64,000 nucleotides of DNA from Odontesthes bonariensis (Eukaryota > Chordata > Actinopteri > Atheriniformes > Atherinopsidae): assembly GCF_027942865.1 (NCBI RefSeq), contig NC_134529.1, positions 17,784,467-17,848,466 on the forward strand. Reading direction: 5' to 3'. Below the pieces are notes generated by a model. That model did no database searches. It worked only from the letters and a program-made list of their open reading frames with translations, and had not been told where the DNA came from. Positions 46,101 to 58,028 of this stretch are shown piece after piece. Numbering within the stretch: position 1 is the first letter of the stretch; the number at the start of each line of letters is the position of its first letter. Both the position numbers and the translations under genes were made by a program.

Positions 46101-49100
46101 TAGTAGTGATATTTAGTTTGTAAAAGTGATTATTTGGCAGAAGCAAAGTCAAAAAAGGGAGCTTTTGTTGTTTATGAAAAGTAGAATCCAAGAAGGTAGT
46201 TGAAAAAAAAAAAGTAATTTCATCCTTGAGTGTTGATTGAAACTTTATGAAAATCTTCCAAAAATGAAAACAATCTGTTGATTTTTCATTGGTTGCTTCA
46301 ACTTCAGCCACAGCAGTCCATGGTTCGGCTTTAAGGTGGGTCACTGTTGCAGAAATTAAAAAAAAAAAAAAAAGAGTTCTAGTCGGAGAATGCATTTCAT
46401 TGCCATGAATACTCCGGATGTCCCGTAATCAGCCGTCAGCTACTGCCTCAGAGTCTGAACACAAAACATCTTCCAGATCTGGATCTTCAAAGCCATGAAA
46501 CGTGGACGCCTCGCTGTCTGACGCGTTGCCAAACAATTCTTCAAGAGCACTCAGCTTCCTCCCATCCTTCTTCACTCCTCCTCTTCCAGCTACCATGAAA
46601 ACATCAGCGTCAGAGCAACACAGACAAGGCCACACTTTCTCGCAGCTGTTCTAACAAACTCATTTGCTGGAATGAATGCTCTGCGCTCTTATGGCAGATG
46701 ATGTTAGAAATGCTTTCCTGAGATATCCAGCAGATGTGGCTCAGCTAGAGTGGAAAACAAGAGCGGGGGAAGAAAAACAAAAGCAACAACAAAAAAAAAA
46801 AAAAATGCAGCCAAAGGTGGCGTAATAATGCGTGAAAACTGAGCAACAAAAGAGTGAAGGCATGTCGTAGAAAGGCAGAAGTCCTTACTGATGGATGAGG
46901 CTGACATGGAGAGGCAAGCAGGATGGAAGCAAGCAGCAGATTCTATGTGCTTACATCAATTTTAAATGGGTAATTGCAAAGAATTCCAGCTGTCAGCTTT
47001 TAATTATTTTGGTCTGAGAGGCTCATTGACAACCCATTGAAAAGGCAAGTGACTCGAAAGCTCAACATCTTCAATATCTAATTAAATCAACATTGGCAGT
47101 TACAGACAGAACTTTGTTTGGATGTTAGTGATTTAAACTGAACTGCGTGAACACTTTTTCAAACTCCATAAGTCAAACTAAATTTTATAATCATTGTGTC
47201 TTTACTAATGTGCCTTCCAAAATACGTTTCAGAGAGAAATGAGATTGTTCTTAAGCTGTCTAGTGTAAATGTCTGATGCAGAGTTTTAAGCTGCATCACA
47301 TTTGTGGCTTTGGGGGAAACACCATAAAAGAACATGATCCGAAGATTAAAAAAAAAAAAAAAGTGCAAGAAAGCAAGAAATACACATGAGAAAGATGTGG
47401 ATAAAAGGCAGATGTGACTGAGATGTGAATTAGAAACGAAAAATAACTTTAGCAGACCACAAATTTGTGAAAATCTCAATTACTTCTCAAAGAACTGATG
47501 TGAACATTTTGGTAAGTTATCCCATTCCGTGCATATTGATAGAGGAGGAGATTGCTAAAACTTAAAAGCAATGAAGTGTTGGCTTACAGCTGGTGGACAG
47601 TTAGCTGTGCTGCCTGCTCCTCTACAGCTCCAATTTTGTTTGTTAAATCTGTACAAAAAGCTCACAATAACAACACCGCTCTGGCGAGTCACTGTGAGCA
47701 ACTCGGTTTAGCCAAAAAACAGTTGGGGCACTGAGTAAAATGGGATCAAAATACAGAACACAATGATTTGCAAATCAGTTTAGAATTTAATTGCCGGCCA
47801 CGTTTCAGAAAAGCAGGGGAATGATGACCACTGTGCTGACTCACCTTTTCTTTTACCAACAGTCTGTTTGGTAACTGAGAGACTAACTGCTGTAGTTCAT
47901 TAAAGAGGAAGGCTTTTCCATAATTACCTGATGTAGCATTTCACGTGCTTAACAGTTTGGGGCCTGTTGTTTTTTTTCTCGCCTGCCAAAATGCATTCAG
48001 TGGGTGACCGCTCTGGCCAGTCTGCAGGCCAGTGCAGCATCGCTATCGTGCCATGCATATATCATGCCCTTTTCTTGCTGAAATAAGACAGCAAGAAACA
48101 ACTACACTGTCTGGATGGCTGCATATGTTGCCCCAAATCTAGAATATATCATTTTAAAATAACGGTGGCTTCGCAAATGTGCAGAGTGCCCACGCCATGT
48201 GAAATAATGCACCTCCATAAGATCATGGATGCTGGATTTTTTTTACTTTTTTTTTTTGGCAAGGAGGACACATTGTCCAGGATTGCCAAAAGTAATTCAA
48301 ATTTAGTTTCTTTGGACCATGGGACAGCACTTTCACTTGTCTCAGTCTGGATTAAATGAAATATGGGTCTTGTTAGTGTGTTTGTTTCGTTTGAATCATA
48401 GAGATTTCGTATTGTTTTCCTTCTTTTCATATGCAGTGCTGAGTGGCAGCCTGAAGATAACATCGACACTGGCAAGCAATTTCATGTCATGTTAAGTACC
48501 ACAGATGATGATATCCTTTAATTCTTTGTAACTTCATTCACTGACAAATGGTGATGAATGAAATACACTGTTGATGCCAATTTCATAATGAGCACATATT
48601 TCTCAAAAAAAACATACAATTTCTCACTATCAACATTTGACTTTACTTTCAGTTAAATGTAGGGTGAATGATTTGCAAATCGTTGCTTCCTGTTATTTTT
48701 AACATGAACATTGAGATTAATGTTTCAGCTTTTTTGATAAGAAGTTTGTAAAGGTCGAACCAGAATGACTGTTTTCCCTTGCTTGCAGTCTTGGTGCAGA
48801 ATTAGCTATGTGCTAAGCTAATCTTTCAGCTTTCACCATGTATGTCAGCTTAACTTGGCTAGTTGCAATTCAGACAACTCAAACTTGGCAGAAAAAACTA
48901 AAGAAGAGTATTCCAACTATGTTTTTTTGATAAACCACTGAAGTCCTCAATATGACATTCATATAAATTCCTTAATCTGTCTAGAAGGAATACAAAGCTA
49001 TAACTTATAGTATAGTAATCAATGCTGAGGGGAACAAATCAAATTGATTTTAACAATCCCAGTTGCTGACTCACCAGAACGTCCACAGTCAGAGCAGGAC

Positions 49101-52100
49101 ACCAGCTCCTCGGCCTGCCCTGTTTTCCTGTTGGAGTCCTGGTCTCCCAGGCAGAAGTCACAGTAGTCGTTGGGGATAACGGCACCATCTGAGCCTTTCT
49201 GAGCTGTTAGCAGGAACAAGAATTTGTGATGAGAAGGATATATTTGAAAGGTTGAGGCCATCTAATTTATAACAAAATGTTTGCTTGCTTGAATTTGGAT
49301 GTTTCTGAGCAGTCAACTTGTGGAACCCTTGTGGTAACGTCTTTGAAGTAACATATAATGCAGCGTCTCACGTTTGTGGTTGTCTGAACTCGGAGGAGAA
49401 GCCGGGGGCATCTCAGCCTCCTTCTCCTCTTCGCCTTCCTCCTCTGCCAGATGAGTGTGGGTGTAATGGTAGCTCAGGCCGGGCCGGTTCTTGTAGCGCT
49501 TTCCACAGACTGCAGATAAAACATTGCAGCTCCATTATTCATGTGCAGCAAGACAAAAGCTTTGTCTGCTAAATATTCAATGCCAAGAAAATGTTTCATA
49601 CTTTAAATGAGAAAAAAAAAAAATCAGCGACAGACAGTGAAGATAAAATTTGGCATTTCATAGATAGAAAAAAACTGAGGATTCCAAGTTAGCTTTACAT
49701 TGATGATATTTTTCTTCATTACTATGAGCGAGATTAAAGGCCAGAGGCTATAAGTCAAGCTTTTATAAACTTCTTTATCCACCCTTAATTGTACTGATGT
49801 CATAAATCAGATATATGTTAAAAAAAAACAGAACAATACTGATATGGCAGCATTTCCATCTGTGGTGGAGCCATAAAATCTTAATAGGGGTAGCCAGACA
49901 GACATTTCTCTAATTCTCTGTGTGGCACATTGTAATAGAGTTTATAATACATTTTATTTAGGTAACTCTTCTTTACATACAGAGGCGTGATGTAGCAGTG
50001 TACCACATTTATGTAACTCCTGAGTGAATTTTAGAATTGAACAGTTTTGCAGTTCATTTATCTTCCTACAGTGTTTAAGAAGCTTAATACACCAAGTCGA
50101 CAAATGGCCATCAGGCACCACTGGAAGGTTGTTGAATGGCTGTCTCTTATGTTTTTGGTGTGTGCACCCTTTGGCCAGGTTCTGCCGACGTTTTTCTCCA
50201 GCCGATTCAAAATGTAGAACTGACGTTGTGGCCGCTGGTGGGAAAACTCACTCTGATTGGCTGCTCAGTGTAGCGAGTAAATACACAAGAAGCAAGGAAA
50301 CAGCTAACAGCTAACGTTTTCCCTCAAAATCCCTTGTGATTTGCCATCTTTATTTCTCCTAACCAAGTTACACTTTCGCAACTATGTGGTCCTGTAGTGA
50401 GTACAAACTGATAGTTATGACACATAGTTCTGTTTGACACCATGGTGGCTAACCACCACACCACTGCACAGCCCATGGAAAAACAAAGCACAAATGTTAT
50501 GGCTTTTTTGGGGGGGTTTAATGTCTCTGCAGTCTTGTAGTTTCCTTATTGTATAATTAATGCACAACCTCCCCCATTCTGCGCTGACAAGCTAAATCTA
50601 ATTGCATAGGCGATGACTGCATGTCCCGGGAGTTAAATGTTGTCTTTACTTTGTGTTAAAGTGCCGTCTTGTTTAAGTTGACACTGGTGACGCATACTAG
50701 GAGACCCAGCAGGGGGCCTCTCTTCGCCACTCTTCTTCATGCCGGTTTGGTGTGTAAGAGCCCTGAGCAAATTATATGGATATGAATATGGAAATGTTTC
50801 CCCCATACCTCAGTTTTTCTTTTCCTGTTTAAATTAAGACTTAAAGGTCAATTCGAGCTGGGGTAGCAGCTTGAAAGGTATTGGTTTTAAAGCTTCTTTT
50901 TACTGTTTCTGCTTTTGTTGGTTTTTATTTGGATTTTTTTGCACTTTTGCAGACTGATTGATTTGATTTATTAATGAAATAGGATTTTTCTAAATGTCAC
51001 CAGGTCTGTGAGTACACGAGCAGCCCACTGAAGGACTTCACTATTGCTTGTTTCTGGTGGCAAGACTTTAGAGTGTGGGGGCAACGGCTATCCCTCGGCT
51101 CCACCACATGATCTCGTGCTCAATGCGAAATCGTCAAATTCTTTAAGTCTTGCTTTGTGTTCCTGATATCATGTAGAAGTCTTTACAGTGGGCACATTAA
51201 GGCTGTGGTTTTTAAAGAAGTTCCTCATTACACAGCTCTCCAGCAGCCACTTCAGTTTGAACTTAATTAAAATTCATTTTGATTGAAAAAAGAAAAAAAG
51301 GAGTTAATAAATGCACCTCGTGTAAACACTTTTACAGGAGCTATATTTGCAAAGTAGATACAAAGCAACCTGCGAAACATGCATTCTTCAGTGCAGCAGT
51401 AGCTGAGCTGGTGCTTAAGTTAATTTTCAGCAAGCGATTGCAGAAGCGCATGGCATAGCGTTAGTGTCATGCAGTGCTTGTACTGAACCAAGAATCGAAA
51501 GCCTGGAGAGGAGTAAAGCATTTAAAGCATTTAAAGCATTCAGCCAGCCATTCCCAAGCCAGATGCCAGTTAGAAAAAAGGCTGATCATAACCATAGCTA
51601 ATGGAGCACCTAGAAGGAAAAGATGGCGGCAAGTTCAGATACCTTCTTCAGCCTTTTTTGAGTTATGCTTTTGTTTGTACCTATCTGGAACAGAGAAGAA
51701 ACAAAGGCAAACAATAACGGAAAGACAGAACGAGACATAAAATGAGGATGAGATTCATTTGTTTGAGGTTCAGTCAGCATGTCTATCCACCATCCCCCGT
51801 AGCAATCCATTCCTGAGGGGATTCTGTCCGAGTACGAGAGCGGCATGCTAGTCAGGTCTGGATTAACAGCAAACTCTTCATGCTGCAGAAAACTGCTCTT
51901 AGAACCAGACAATCAAGGCTATCGTGGAAAGCTGAGAGAAAAGCACATCTCTTATCTGTTTTCTAAACACACTGGCCCTCATTTATCAAACTTGCGTAAG
52001 ACGAAAAACGTGCGTAGGTCGTGTGTACGTTCTTTTCTGCGCAAAGGTTGGCATTTATCAAATCCATCGTGAGCGCAGGAAAGATGAAATCGCCACGACA

Positions 52101-55100
52101 GGTCTGAGGCCGTGTACGCACTTTTCCATTTTGACTTGCGGTGACTACAATACAGCAGCGTCACTAGTGCGTGCTCAGGAGTCGCAACAAATCCCTAGGT
52201 TAAAATGACAGACTTATCACTTTAAAGAAGGCCCATGTTTTATTTGACTTCAACATAAATATAAACATAAACGCAAATTAAATAAATTAAACAAGTACAA
52301 CTCCGTAATTGGGAGAGTGATGGCTCATTATTCAACCGCGCACCCTCACACCGAACAGGAGAGGCGCTTTAACACTGCGCATTCGCGCACGCGTGCCACT
52401 GTGGAGAGGTGTATAGGGCTCCTAAAGCTGGATCTGTCTCTCGGCTGCGGGGGGAACCCTATACGCCCGAAAAGGTATGCAATATTATTATTGCATGCGG
52501 GGATCTCCATAACATTGCCCAAAAAAATGGAGTGCCATTTCCAGATGTACATCCAGAGGACCCCGTACCCAGAGATCCCTTCCACCAGCCTGCACAGCCA
52601 AGAGCGCTCAGGAGGAGAGAGGAACGTTTTCAGCGATTCTGACTTTTGGTAAGCATTCTGTTATTCAAGGAAAAAAGAAAGGAGAACAACGATTTCTTTC
52701 AGCATTTATTCTGTGACTTCAGTGTTTCATTTATGTCTTTCAATGTACTGTCGATAGATTGCACGGTGTGTGTTAAAGCCATCATCCACTTCACGATCTC
52801 TGTTTGTCTTTCTAGGACCTCTGTGGTTAACACGGCTGGCCGGTGTGACGCTGCAGACCGGGGGGCAGAGGCAGGCAGAGGCTTCGGATGTTGACGGGGC
52901 CGCGTATTCGTCGCGCGGGTCAGGTTGCCCGGATGCCATTTTGGATTCATCTGTGAATGAAAAATATTAGTTTGATTAGGAACCTCATTTGTGTTGAAAA
53001 TTAAAGCAACTGTTTTATTTAAACGTCTTGGGTGTGCAGTCATTCTTACCATTCTCGAGCTCTGACATGGGCGCATCAGTGTCAAGTTTCGTAGCTCCGA
53101 TCAGGCCAGCCACCCTCTCCTCCAAGGCACTCAAATCCAAACCTGGACCCCCCCCCCCCCCCTCCTCCTCCTCCCGTTTGTGACATGCTGCGTCGGAGAG
53201 CTGCGACCTTCTTTTTTGGCCAATTTCATATCGGACCACTTCTTCCTGATCTTACTGGAGAAAAAGTAAAACATCGCTCAATTTTAGATTTAATTTAATC
53301 TGGAGTTTATCACATTTTATTGACCATCACAGTAGGGGAAAATACATACCTCGTCCGGTCTGCGATTTACAACGCCAACGCTGTTGACAGCTGGGACGGC
53401 TGTCAACGCTGTTGACAGCGTTTCTTTGCCGCCTTTCGTCTATCCATGTCGCAAACTCTAGAGGTGCGGCCTCTCAGCCCCGTTTTGTAGAAGGCGTGGT
53501 TATGATCATTACGATGGATTTCGGCCGCCGGATTTATCAACAGCCGCTCGATCTTACGATGGGATTGGTGTGGTACGCATGTTCTGTAAATCTCACTTGA
53601 ACCTCTGCGTACGACGAGTTCTCCGCTCATATCTACGATGCTTTCTACGACGGCTTGATAAATGAGGGCCACTGTCTTGCTGAACTGATGTTCTTTACTT
53701 TTAGAAAACACTGTGCTCCTGACTTTATGGTATAAAGTAGCACATGGTGTAAAAAAAGTACAAGTTTTCTGTTTCCTTACTGTCACAGACATATGGTTTA
53801 TCCTGGTCGTCTGTATTAACAGCTTCTGATCTTCTGCGTGTGGATCCTCTGCTCTGGAAGGAGACGCAACAAACATCGATCAGATATGTGATTCTGCAAC
53901 GAGTGCACGCTGCAGCACAAATCAAACCAGCAGAAAATATTACCTTGATTTTATTTTTCCTCTGCTTTAGGACACAAACACACACATAACCTCTGTTTCT
54001 TTCTCGGACACTCACTTTGCCTCGGTTCCTGTTCTTTCTCTTTGGAGTCTCTAGATCAAACTCTTCATCATCATGGAAACTGTCCCCGTTTTCCTCTGCC
54101 TCCAGTACTCTCTGCAGAGTGCAAACACGTATGGGGGTTACATCAAAGTAACACTAGGCTTGAAGAGGTTGGAAAAGAGGACAATAAGACATGGATACAT
54201 TTACGCTCCTCTGGTCCGAAGGGCTTCTTTTTCCGACGGCTTTAAGGTTTAGAACACATTTTATTGATAGAGCTTGATAAGGTTGGATGTTGCTTATTTT
54301 GCTTATCTATATATATAGATATATATATATATATTTTTTTTACTTTTCATTTCATAATAAAAACAAAAATAAGACCTGTATTTCCAGCAAGGTCTCGTCT
54401 TCTTTATTGAGGTTGTTTTTTTTCTCCAGCAGGCTGTCCGCCCTCAGGAGAGCCTCCAAAGCTGTGGCCTCCCCCGTTGGCCCCTCTCGCTTGGGGGCCA
54501 GCTCTGCTTCTGTAGAGGCACATTGGGAGAGAATAACAGAAAGAAAAGATTAAGGCTTGTGTGTGTGTTTGATCATGCTTTTTCAATGTTTTTTTCTGAA
54601 CTTGTTCTTTCAGACAAAGACCTGAAGTGAGCAAAAAGCCTCAAAGCAAAGACGCACTGATTTAACCCTTAATTACAGGACTTTCTGTGCAGTAGGGTTC
54701 TTCTACACAGAAAGACGGATAGATAGATATTTTATTGACACTACAAAGGACATTTGTGGGTTAGAGAAGCAAAAGAACAACAGAGAGAAATAGCATTGGC
54801 AACAGGGTAAAGAAAAGGTGTGCAAAACTGGCAGTAAATAATTATTTTTGTGAGATTAATATCGTAAAACAAACACAACAGGGAAAAAAATAGTACAAAT
54901 AAAAAAAAGTATGCACAGATGAGCGAAATATATATTTTTATTTTTATCATGCTTCATGTTGCAGCGCTGAAACTTTTGCATCAGGATGCAGATGTTACAC
55001 ATAGCCAGAATCGTTTCCTTCAGAGTCAAATCAAGAGAATCAGTGCGGACATTACAGTGTGCTCTCTGTCTGCATCAGAAATAAATTGGCTTTTGGTAAC

Positions 55101-57997
55101 AATTCAAAGGCAGACTACAAGATTATACATCAATCAAAACTAAGATGCGCCAGGTGAGCAGCCCGTGGTGCGCTGCTCGTCTTTATTTTCTGCCCGTCAG
55201 ACTTTATCTTTCCTCTCTCTCTACTCATTTCCGCAGAGATGTACTCTGCTGCGCTGACTCTCTGTCCTCCCCTTTGAACTCTAAAACCGGAATAAAAACA
55301 GAAAGCGGGGATGTAGAAAGAAGGGCAGGGACTGAGCCCGGCTGCTGAGGCTGTAAGACACGTATTGAACACAAAGCTACTGCACCTCAGAGCACTCCCT
55401 CCCCTCCCCTTTCCTCCTTCTCATTTCTTTGTCTTTTTGCATCTGTGACTTTGAAGAGGAACTGCCTTGACAGTTAGTTTCCATCCGGGCAGCCCCCCCA
55501 CCTCCCTCCCCATCCCATATGCCTCCTTCTTTAAGTCTGTTCTTCTGTGACAACTTCCATCTTTGCTCTGCATTACACCTTCAGTTTTTCTCCTACATTT
55601 TATATCAACCTTCATACCAGAGGCCATATGAGCAAACATTTATACAAGCACACAGAAATCCAACTGATCTGAATTCTCTGCTAATCTTAAAGAGGCCCTT
55701 CACTAATCTTAAACTCTGTATGAGTTCATTTTATCCATCTACCTTTGAAATCACCTCCTTTGGCTCTTGAGAATGCTTTGGAAAGTTTGAAAATGCAACT
55801 CTGGTCATGTTGATATTAGTCTTCAGAGTGGAGAATATCAAGCAGACACATTGGACTGGTTTAAAAGAAGCAGGGAATCAGGGGACAGAGAGAGTCAGTG
55901 GAAAAATGTTGCATCTAGGCATTTCAAAATTTTGAAAGATTGGCTGTCCGAAAATTTTTAGCATCTACTGAATCAAAACTTCACAGAGCAGAAAAGTTTA
56001 AAGGCTCTAAAACCTTTTTTCAAAGCCTGTATACATTGTGCAGCGTTCGCGTCACAGAGGCCGGCTTTTGAACTGTGCATGGACACCAAGCTGGATGGTT
56101 TCTCTCCCCTAACACTGAAGTGGTGGCAGTCACTTCCAAAGAGAATTTCAAATTGGGGTTCATCAGACGACAGCACCAGGCTGAGCTCAGCCTGAGAGAA
56201 GGAGGAGGAGGTGATATTTCTTGATCTGGTTTATTCAGAATCATTCTTTGTGTTGTAGAGCTTTAACTTGTGTTTATGAATTCAGCGACAAACTTTGTTG
56301 ATTGTCAGTGCTTTTCAGAAGTGTTCCTGAGCCCATTAAGTGATTTCTACAGCAAAATCTTGTTGAGTTTTAACGGTGCGCTGTCGCCGGCAACAGCCAT
56401 TCAATATCGGTGCTTTGCCTTGTAAAGTTTTCTCCAGACTGTCTGAATGTTTTATCAATATTACAACCCCACATAAGAAATTAATAGGGACAATATGGGG
56501 GAAAAAAGAGTGCTTCTTACATTTACTTGTACCTTTATTTCTTTGCAGACCGAATGAATCGAAAATATTTCATGCTTTATCTCAACAGTCGACTTCTCTG
56601 GGCTCGGAGGCATCTGAGAGGGAGCATCACACAGTTGAAACGTGTATTGCGGTCAGACCAATCAGTATTCAAGATTCTCTGGGAGAAATTAATGCCATGT
56701 GTCTCTGAAGTGTTTTTGCTTTCGACATACCAACGTTTTTGGAGATACAATATGCGGCATACTAAAGAAAGCAAATCAGCTCCAGATCCCCGATGTGAGC
56801 TGTGACATGAAAAACCAAAAAGCTACGTTTCTAGGGAAAAAAAAGCAAAACAATAAATCGAATTCGGGATTCACATTGTTTGAAGCATTCTTGTGACAGA
56901 TCCTCTGCGTTCCCGCACACGCACAGAGGCAATCCTCTCTGTTCAGGAAGTATTAAATAAACATAAAGCATTTGCAAAATCTCAAGAGGGGAGAACTGAC
57001 ATTCCTCCACCATGTTATTATAGATATTTGGGCCAACCTTCACCCAACCAGCTGAAAAACAAAACTAAAAAGCTGCTCGCTTCCACTTCCACTTTATCTG
57101 TTAACTATAGTGTATCACTGTTTTTCTCTCCTGATATTCACTTTGGTTGGTTGCTCAGATGCAACTTTTTGGGAGTTTCTTCTTCTTTTCTTTTTTTTTT
57201 TGGTTCCATGAGAAGAGCTCCCTGTCCTCTGCTTAAAGAGAAACCATTCTTTGTGGAAAGCACTAGGGTATTATATTGCGTCTGGAAGACAGCAAAGGGG
57301 AGACAATGGAGTAGAAAAGCAGAAACAAAGGCTTGCCTTTATTTCTCCCCCTTATCAGGTTCCTGGGGCATTCCATTGCTAAAATCCCCTATAACACACA
57401 TAGTGTATGCATGCATGGATGCACACTCACATCATAAAGCACACAGTGCCACCTCATAAGACTCGCTTACATTGTAATGCCTCATGGACAAATGATTACA
57501 GAGGCCCAGTTAGGGTGCTTCTGTGCTGCAGCAAGGAGCAAGAGTCATGAGTGTGTGTGTGTGTGTGTGCATGCGTGTCTACAGCCATGGAACAGTGAGA
57601 AAGGGCATTGATTCGAGAGAGAGAATGAACCTAGAGACCTGGTGAGAGAGAGAGAGGCTAACCAGAGCCAGATGGTGAGATAGCAAGCATTAATGCAACA
57701 AGATCCGTGCAGCCACAAAACAGCACAGAACGCAAAAATAAAACACATTTTTATTCAAGCAGCTTGCAAAAGCAGTGGGATGCATGAGTTAAAATGGCTG
57801 TTTGTGTGTAACTGAGTTATGCCTTTCTGTGTGAAAATGTGTGAATGTGTTGCTGGGCTGTGTGTATTGTTTGTCTTACCTAGTCGAAGCTCACACAAGC
57901 GGAGCTGGGGATCCAGAGGAGGGTGGAGTCGCCTCTTCTTTCTCCAGCAACGAGCAGGGTAGGTATACATCTGTCCTGCTGCCTGGCCTGGGTGCAG

Positions 57998-58028
<31 letters not shown>

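Larger units (their letters stand above)
51974..53670. mobile_element. PIF/Harbinger transposon, both ends intact, internally deleted
   Basis: A perfect 16-bp terminal inverted repeat, GGCCCTCATTTATCAA, lies at 51,974 and, inverted, ends at 53,670, flanked by ACT on both sides (a 3-bp target duplication). Inside are a + strand HARBI1-type nuclease C-terminus and a minus-strand Myb/SANT-like gene, the two-gene layout typical of Harbinger elements. At 1,697 bp it is too short for a full nuclease, so it is a deletion derivative. It lies in a dpf3 intron between the exons at 49,372 and 53,781. Confidence 0.88.

Noticed and set aside
56893..57459. 188-codon + strand open frame in a dpf3 intron
   Set aside because: No recognised domain, no splice or promoter context, and antisense to the host gene; likely a chance frame.
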